NCBI RefSeq assembly: GCF_025972045.1
Contig: NZ_JAPDHX010000005.1
Span: forward strand, 124,001 to 188,000
Reading direction: 5' to 3'
DNA: 64,000 nucleotides
Source: Micropruina sonneratiae
GTDB taxonomy: Bacteria > Actinomycetota > Actinomycetes > Propionibacteriales > Propionibacteriaceae
Part shown: one piece after another, positions 59,409 through 64,000 of the stretch
Numbering within the stretch: position 1 is the first letter of the stretch
Layout: every line of letters starts with the position of its first letter
Program-made: the position numbers and the translations under genes
The notes under the pieces: generated by a model
What the model was told of the DNA's origin: nothing
Databases searched by the model: none
The model's input: only the letters and a program-made list of their open reading frames with translations

Positions 59409-59753
59409 TCAGGAACGGACGAGCCGGGCGATGGCCGCCCGTGCTTCGGTGAGTTTGGTCTCTGCCTCTTCGCCGCCGGCCTTCGCGGCCCGGACGACGC
59501 AGTGCCGCAGGTGGTCGTCGAGAAGTTCCAGGGCGAGCGATTCCAGCGCCCTGGTGGTGGCCGAGACCTGGGTGAGGATGTCGATGCAGTAGCGCTCGTC
59601 GGCCACCATGCGCGACAGTCCGCCGACCTGGCCCTCGATCCGCCGCAGCCGCTTCAGGTAATCGTCCTTGCTGCTCAGATAGCCGTGCGAGACTTCTGCT
59701 GAGACGTCAGCATTGCCACTGGGGGAGAGGGCGTCGTGGGACGTCTGTGACAT
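59409..59753 (-). CDS. csoR: CsoR copper-sensing repressor
   Basis: The 114-residue all-helical repressor has Cys56, His81 and Cys85, spaced exactly as the Cu(I) ligands of Mycobacterium CsoR. A 30-residue N-terminal extension with no domain precedes the conserved DYLKRLRRIEGQVGGL. Cu(I) binding releases it from DNA. A dyad matching CsoR sites lies just upstream, so the operon is autoregulated. Confidence 0.95.
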   Translation of the reverse strand: MSQTSHDALSPSGNADVSAEVSHGYLSSKDDYLKRLRRIEGQVGGLSRMVADERYCIDILTQVSATTRALESLALELLDDHLRHCVVRAAKAGGEEAETKLTEARAAIARLVRS

Positions 59754-59798
59754 TTGATCTCCCGTGGTGAAAGGCGCTTCTCATCGACCCTTGTCACT

Positions 59799-59815
59799 AT
59801 ACCCCCTACGGGTAT
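59799..59815. promoter_or_regulatory. CsoR operator
   Basis: ATACCCCCTACGGGTAT is a 17-bp dyad with ATACCC/GGGTAT arms, the pattern of CsoR boxes. It begins 46 bp upstream of the csoR start. Confidence 0.8.
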
Positions 59816-59833
59816 GCGGCGGCTGCGACACAG

Positions 59834-60077
59834 TGTGGACAACCTGGGTGCAGCCGGCGCCACACCCCTCACCGGGTTCGTTGTCAAGTGGACCCGACAG
59901 ACTCCTACTCAGCGTCCATTAAGGTGAAACTCACATGAATGACATGTTAAATACCCTAGTCAATGGCTTGTTCTGGGGACCATCGAGTTTTCATCCACCG
60001 CAGCTTCGGCGCGTCGTACACAGGCTGCACGGCGTGCCTCCACAGAATCCACAACGAAAAGTCGTTCCTGTGGATAA
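59834..60077. promoter_or_regulatory. Cluster of DnaA-box-like nonamers upstream of dnaB
   Basis: TGTGGACAA at 59834-59842 is the reverse complement of TTGTCCACA, and TGTGGATAA at 60069-60077 that of TTATCCACA; both are exact consensus boxes. Seven-of-nine matches occur at 59990-59998 (TCATCCACC), 60014-60022 (TCGTACACA) and 60045-60053 (GAATCCACA). The stretch between contains AT-rich sequence (ATGTTAAATACC). Confidence 0.45.
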
Positions 60078-60280
60078 CCCCCGTTGGACGCTGGCCCGAG
60101 GGCGGGTCTATCGTCGGCTTCTACCGCCGCGCAGATCGGACTGGGTGGCGGTCATGAGCAGTACCACTATCGAACTTTTGTACGACCAAACGCAGAGCTG
60201 TCGCCGGTACTCAACCGGTTCTGTCAGCGTGCACGGCTAACGTGCCCGCTGTAGGGATGGTTCGCGCTCCAGGGAGGGAA

Positions 60281-61645
60281 ATGTCAGTCGCGTCGCTCCC
60301 CCCGTACGAGGACGATCCGCGCGAGTTCAGTCAGGTCGACCGGACGCCGCCGCAGGACGTCCAGGCCGAGCAGTCGGTGCTCGGGGCGATGCTGCTGAGC
60401 AAGGACGCCATCGGCGACGTCGCCGAGATCGTCCGCGGTCGCGATTTCTACCTGCCCAAGCACGAGCAGATCTTCGACGCGATCATCGACCTGTACGGAC
60501 GCGGCGAACCGGCCGACACGATCCTGGTCGCCGATGAGCTGACCAAGCGCGGTGAGATCGGCAAGGTCGGCGGTCACATCTACCTCCACGACCTGCTGCA
60601 GAGCGTGTCGATCGCCTCGAACGCGTCGTTCTACGCCGACATCGTCAAGGAGAAGGCGGTGCTGCGCCGGCTGGTCGAGGCGTCGATCAAGATCAGCCAG
60701 ATGGGCTACACCGGCGGTGGCGAGGTGTCCGACATCGTCGACCGGGCGCAGCAGGCGATCTTCGAGGTGGCCGACGGCAAGACGTCCGACGACTACGAGC
60801 CGCTGAGCGCGCTGATGGAGCGCACCCTCGACGAGATCGAATCGCTGAGCCAGCACGGCGTGATGTCGGGGGTGCCGACGGGGTTCGCCGACCTCGACGA
60901 GCTGACCAACGGCCTGCACGCCGGGCAGATGATCATCGTCGCCGCCCGCCCCGGCATGGGTAAGTCGACGCTGGGGCTCGATTTCGCCCGTGCGGCATCC
61001 ATCAAGAACAAGCTGACCAGCTGCTTCTTCTCACTCGAGATGGGCAAGTCCGAGATCGTGCAGCGACTGATCTCGGCCGAGGCGGGGGTGGCGCTGAACC
61101 ACATCCGCAAGGGGCAGCTCTCCGACGACGACTGGCAGCGGATCGCGCGCAAGACCGGCGAGGTGTCGAGCGCGCCGCTGTTCATCGACGACAGCCCGAA
61201 CCTGACGATGATGGAGATCCGGGCCAAGGCGAGGCGGCTCAAGCAGCGCAACGATCTCAAGCTGGTGATCGTCGACTACATGCAGCTGATGACCTCGGGC
61301 AAGAAGGTCGAATCCCGACAGCTCGAGGTGTCGGAGTTCAGCCGGCAGATGAAGCTGCTCGCCAAGGAGCTCGAGGTGCCGGTGGTCGCACTGTCACAGC
61401 TCAACCGTGGCCCCGAGCAGCGCACCGACAAGAAGCCGATGCTGTCCGACCTGCGCGAATCCGGCTCGCTCGAGCAGGACGCCGACATGGTGATCCTGCT
61501 GCACCGCGCGGACGCCTACGACCGCGACTCCGACCGGGTCGGCGAGGCCGACTTCATCGTCGCCAAGCACCGCAACGGGCCGACCGCGACCATTCAGACC
61601 GTGTTCCAGGGCCACTACAGCCGCTTCGTCGACATGCAGCAGTGA
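60281..61645 (+). CDS. dnaB: Replicative DNA helicase DnaB
   Basis: The 454-residue hexameric helicase unwinds DNA at the replication fork. An N-terminal domain (PPQDVQAEQSVLGAMLL) precedes a RecA-like motor with Walker A ARPGMGKST (near residue 226), SLEMGKSEI, Walker B VIVDYMQLM, and QLNRGPEQR. No intein interrupts it. The ATG follows an AGGGAGGGA site; an upstream GTG at 60242 is less suitable. Usual neighbours rpsF-ssb-rpsR-rplI are absent. Confidence 0.96.
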   Translation: MSVASLPPYEDDPREFSQVDRTPPQDVQAEQSVLGAMLLSKDAIGDVAEIVRGRDFYLPKHEQIFDAIIDLYGRGEPADTILVADELTKRGEIGKVGGHIYLHDLLQSVSIASNASFYADIVKEKAVLRRLVEASIKISQMGYTGGGEVSDIVDRAQQAIFEVADGKTSDDYEPLSALMERTLDEIESLSQHGVMSGVPTGFADLDELTNGLHAGQMIIVAARPGMGKSTLGLDFARAASIKNKLTSCFFSLEMGKSEIVQRLISAEAGVALNHIRKGQLSDDDWQRIARKTGEVSSAPLFIDDSPNLTMMEIRAKARRLKQRNDLKLVIVDYMQLMTSGKKVESRQLEVSEFSRQMKLLAKELEVPVVALSQLNRGPEQRTDKKPMLSDLRESGSLEQDADMVILLHRADAYDRDSDRVGEADFIVAKHRNGPTATIQTVFQGHYSRFVDMQQ

Positions 61646-62203
61646 CCGTCGTCGTCGAGGTACTGATCGGTGCGAGGGATCTCGACCCGAACGTCGAAAG
61701 GTCGGTCAGCCTCTCCGCGGCGGCGCTGGGCGAGCTCGAGGGCGACGGCTGCGCCGATGCGGTGTCCGGGGGTCAGCTCCGGCCAACCGGTGAAGCGTCC
61801 TTCGGTACGGAGGGCCGGCTGTACGTGGTCCCCGGGCATCGCCCGGTACGAAGACGCCTTCGGGTCGAGTGTGGCGTTCGCCCGCGGCCTGACCCGCAGC
61901 GCCTCCTACGACGTGGTCGTGGCGGCGCTGTACGACCAGGTGGGGAAGGTGAAGTACGCCGGCTCACTGACGGTGACCAGCTTCGACAAGGGCGGTTACC
62001 GGCTGATCACGCAGAGCTCGCCGGGCGTTCCCGGCAGCCCGAAGGCACATGCCAGGTTCGGCAGCTCGATCGGCGTCCGCAGCGACAGCGCCCGCACCAG
62101 TGCGCTGTTGGTGTCGACCTGCGGATTCGACCGTCCGGACAGCGATGACTGCGGTGTCGTGCAGGCACGTTCAACCAGGCTCGATTCGTGGAGCAGCCTG
62201 TGA
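61642..62203 (+). pseudogene. Disrupted FG-GAP (integrin-like) repeat protein gene
   Basis: Two reading frames together show FG-GAP repeats. In the first frame (from GTG 61642), ELEGDGCADAVSGG and GRLYVVPG appear. Then, after a shift near 61835-61847, the second frame continues with YEDAFGSSVAFARG, ITQSSPGVPGSPKAHARFGS and SIGV to a stop at 62203. FG-GAP proteins are normally secreted beta-propellers with calcium-binding DxDGDGxxD loops; a signal peptide and several blades are missing here. I read it as a broken, partial gene right after dnaB. A sequencing indel is the alternative. Confidence 0.6.
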
Positions 62204-62259
62204 CCCAGCACGACAGGTTTCGTCCACTGGGGCGGCAGCATCGTCGGTTAGTCGGCCGG

Positions 62260-63393
62260 TCACCGGGTCGCGCCCAGCCGGTACAGCCGCAGTGCGGTGG
62301 CGACCGCACGCTCGAGGTTCGCCGGGCCGTCGGCCAGCGCCGTGGCCAGATCGCACGGACCGGTGGTGATCGACACCACGGCGGCGAAGCCGTTGCCCAC
62401 CAGTTCCTCGGCACCCTCGCCGAGCCGTCCGGCGAAGGCGATCACCGGCGCCCCGGACGCCGCGGCCACCTCGGCCACGCCCGCCGGGGTCTTGCCCGCC
62501 AGCGTCTGCGAGTCGATCGAACCCTCGCCGGTGAGCACCAGGTCGACGCCGGCGACGTGCCGGGCCAGGCCCGCGGCCTCGGCGACCACCTCGACGCCCC
62601 TGCGGCGGCGTCCGCCCAGCGACAGGAACGCCGCCCCGAGCCCGCCGGCCGCGCCGGCACCGGGCACCTCACGTACGTCGGCACGTCCGGCCGCGACCAG
62701 GGCGTCGGCGATCCTGGTCAGGACGCCGTCCAGCACCGGCACCTGCTCGGGGCTCGCCCCCTTCTGCGGTCCGAACACGGCGGCGGAGCCCGACGGCCCC
62801 AGCAGCGGGTTGGTCACGTCGCAGGCGAGTTCGATCTCCACCCGCTCCAGTCGCGGGTCGAGACCGGTCAGGTCGACCCGGTCGAGCCGGGTCAGCGCCT
62901 CGGGGTGGGCCGCCAGCGCGACGCCGTCGGCGTCCAGCCAGACCGCACCCAGCCCCGCCAGCAGGCCGGCGCCGCCGTCGGTGGTGGCTGACCCGCCCAG
63001 TCCGACGATGACGTGCGTGGCGCCCGCGTCCAGGGCGTCGCGGACCAGGTCGGCCACCCCGGCCGACGAGGAGGCCATCACCTCCCGCTCGGCGGGCGGG
63101 ATCAGGCCGATGCCGACAGCGGCGGCCACCTCGATGACGGCCAGGCCGTCGGGCGTGAGCCCATAGCGGGCGGTGATCGGACGACCCAGCGCGTCGACTG
63201 TGGCGACCTCGCGCCACTGTCCGCCCAGGGCGTCCACCAGCGCCTCGGCGGTGCCCTCACCGCCGTCGGCCATCGGCACCTCGACGCACTCGGCATCGGC
63301 GTACACCGCCCGGACGCCGCGCGCCATCGCCGCGGCCGCCTCGGCGGCCGACATCGACTCCTTGAACGAATCCGGTGCGAGCACGACCTTCAT
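62260..63393 (-). CDS. glxK: Glycerate kinase (GlxK/GarK family)
   Basis: The 377-residue enzyme phosphorylates D-glycerate, giving 2-phosphoglycerate in this family. Features: the start KVVLAPDSFKESMSAAEAA, PMADGGEGT, IVGLGGSATTDGGAG, NPLLGPSGSAAVFGPQKGA, and LVLTGEGSIDSQT. The ATG follows a strong AAGGAGG. It stands alone, reverse to its neighbours, so its pathway (glyoxylate, serine or uronate-derived glycerate) is open. Confidence 0.93.
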   Translation of the reverse strand: MKVVLAPDSFKESMSAAEAAAAMARGVRAVYADAECVEVPMADGGEGTAEALVDALGGQWREVATVDALGRPITARYGLTPDGLAVIEVAAAVGIGLIPPAEREVMASSSAGVADLVRDALDAGATHVIVGLGGSATTDGGAGLLAGLGAVWLDADGVALAAHPEALTRLDRVDLTGLDPRLERVEIELACDVTNPLLGPSGSAAVFGPQKGASPEQVPVLDGVLTRIADALVAAGRADVREVPGAGAAGGLGAAFLSLGGRRRRGVEVVAEAAGLARHVAGVDLVLTGEGSIDSQTLAGKTPAGVAEVAAASGAPVIAFAGRLGEGAEELVGNGFAAVVSITTGPCDLATALADGPANLERAVATALRLYRLGATR

Positions 63394-63588
63394 CGGATGC
63401 CTCCTTCGCTGCTGACGACGGTACGGGCTCAACCTGATCCACCCGTCCGGAAACGGTTGTCAGGTGGCCTCGAGGTGGTCCTCCTTCCGTCGGCTCCGGT
63501 CGGAACAGCCTCGCGCGACCGTTGCTCGTGGGCGCACACTACTGTCGTCGTGCCGCCCCTCGCACGAGCCCGACGACAGGAGAGCGCC

Positions 63589-63720
63589 ATGGAATCGGTC
63601 ACCCTCACCGAGGACGAACTGGCCACCGTCGCGGCCCTGGATCTGGGCGCCAGCCAGTTCTTCGATCACCGCGACCCGGACATGACGTTGCGGCTGAGCT
63701 CCTCGCGCATCCACGACTGA
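63589..63720 (+). CDS. Small 43-residue protein of unknown function
   Basis: The ORF starts at an ATG with AGGAG about seven bases upstream and encodes MESVTLTEDELATVAALDLG followed by a polar C-terminal half ending SSSRIHD. It is acidic at the N terminus, has no signal peptide, membrane segment or cysteine, and shows the G/C third positions typical of genes here. It could be a regulatory peptide or a RiPP-like precursor (leader-like LTEDEL start), but no processing enzymes are adjacent. It lies divergent to glycerate kinase, 195 bp away. Confidence 0.55.
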   Translation: MESVTLTEDELATVAALDLGASQFFDHRDPDMTLRLSSSRIHD

Positions 63721-63971
63721 ATAGCATTGCTGACGATTTACGCAAAACAACTCTCACACATTTGTCAGGTGGTTTGCGTCAAACGACGCATATCCCTCAT
63801 GCCGGTTTCACACCTTGTCAACAGCCTGTTAGTCCATCCTGAACCAGATTTACGAAAAATCGATTTCGTCTCTTTGAATGGCACTTAGGTAAGGCTAACA
63901 GTGCTTGGCACGGCCAATTGCCGCGACTATTTTGAGGTCATACCGAACGTCGAGAGCGATCCAAGGAGACC
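63721..63971. other. AT-rich intergenic region with hairpin and iron box
   Basis: About 250 bp with markedly lower GC than the rest. A hairpin TGCGTC-AAAC-GACGCA lies at 63775-63790; it may terminate the small ORF's transcript. Further right are the DtxR-like box and the start of a truncated gene. No other coding sequence is supported. Confidence 0.55.
63885..63903. promoter_or_regulatory. DtxR/IdeR iron box
   Basis: TTAGGTAAGGCTAACAGTG matches 13 or 14 of 19 positions of the DtxR/IdeR consensus (TTAGGTTAGGCTAACCTAA), with the left half and GGCTAA core intact. It lies 68 bp before the start of the partial gene, where an iron-loaded repressor would control that gene. Confidence 0.75.
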
Positions 63972-64000
63972 ATGATGAGCACCCTCGTCCAGACCTGCAG
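63972..64000 (+). CDS. Start of an iron-regulated gene, cut by window end
   Basis: An AAGGAG site precedes ATGATG. The visible residues MMSTLVQTC (or MSTLVQTC from 63975) are too few to identify a family. The upstream DtxR-type box suggests iron uptake, siderophore or haem metabolism. Confidence 0.55.

Larger units (their letters stand above)
59754..60280. other. csoR-dnaB intergenic region with DnaA-box-like sites
   Basis: About 527 bp with no convincing gene. An open frame 59935-60240 lacks a ribosome site and any recognisable domain. The region is less GC-rich than the rest and carries two exact DnaA-box nonamers plus several near-matches. It also holds the csoR operator at its left end and the dnaB promoter at its right. 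Confidence 0.6.

Noticed and set aside
59935-60240. Open frame of about 101 codons in the csoR-dnaB gap
   Set aside because: No ribosome site, no recognisable domain, Arg/Pro-rich translation typical of chance frames, and it overlaps DnaA-box-like sites.
61615-61839. Minus-strand open frame overlapping the end of dnaB
   Set aside because: It initially looked protein-like, but the plus strand of the same DNA reads as FG-GAP repeats (DGCADAV, GRLYVVPG), so it is a shadow.

Overview
The window is very GC-rich DNA (stop-overlapping genes, GTG starts, G/C third codon positions) from a member of the Actinomycetota. The order fhaA-fhaB-pstP-rodA-pbpA-pknB, followed by an anthranilate/aminodeoxychorismate synthase glutaminase, a DUF881 gene and crgA, is the classic origin-proximal actinobacterial block. 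Together with a large NifJ pyruvate:ferredoxin oxidoreductase, a full cydABDC set and dnaB, it suggests a facultatively anaerobic or microaerophilic member of the Propionibacteriales. The family assignment is inference; the phylum is secure.

Layout. 1-1.8 kb: end of a histidine-utilisation operon (an M20 amidohydrolase and a strikingly short HutF). 1.8-2.6 kb: a DinB-fold protein. 2.6-7.8 kb: a copper operon (CopD-CtaG fusion, CopA-type ATPase, DUF5134 protein with Met/His-rich and Cys-rich motifs). 8.1 kb: tRNA-Leu(CAG). 8.3-15.8 kb: the cell-wall and Ser/Thr-phosphorylation operon. 15.8-17.4 kb: a repeat-rich insertion carrying one AbiEi/DUF559-like gene. 17.4-19.2 kb: trpG/pabA, DUF881, crgA. 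19.3-22.2 kb: a beta-propeller lipoprotein and a polytopic membrane protein. 22.4-25.7 kb: lysS and an ABC-F ATPase among REP-like palindromes. 26-30.3 kb: TetR plus a heterodimeric ABC exporter. 30.3-35 kb: a Nudix-phosphotransferase fusion, a flavin monooxygenase-like enzyme and 5-oxoprolinase (PxpA, PxpBC). 35-40.4 kb: a LacI-controlled uronate cluster. 40.4-47.9 kb: a BlaI-like repressor and cydAB-D-(antisense gene)-C. 48-55.4 kb: a zinc peptidase, then a GltD-like/NifJ/DHOD-like redox operon. 55.4-56.8 kb: a glycosyltransferase. 56.9-59.8 kb: csoR-copZ-copA. 59.8-61.6 kb: a DnaA-box-bearing intergenic region and dnaB. 61.6-64 kb: a broken FG-GAP gene, glycerate kinase, a 43-residue ORF, and an iron-box promoter for a gene cut by the window end.

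How it works together. Three themes recur. Copper is handled twice: once with oxidase assembly at 2.6-7.8 kb and once with a complete CsoR-regulated efflux set at 56.9-59.8 kb. Low-oxygen energy metabolism is represented by cytochrome bd and by pyruvate oxidation to acetyl-CoA with a dedicated ferredoxin/NAD(P)H-type oxidoreductase. Regulation can be read directly from dyads: a TetR palindrome, two LacI half-conserved sites, a CsoR site, a BlaI-like dyad and a DtxR iron box all lie where their genes would predict.

The most unusual structures are a 32-bp REP-like palindrome family, two copies of which lie in frame inside the pxpBC coding sequence; a HutF that appears to have lost both halves of its beta-sandwich; the Cys/Met-rich DUF5134 copper neighbour; and a RodA with a Thr-rich repeated tail beside its probable kinase. 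I saw no CRISPR array, prophage, rRNA or complete insertion sequence.
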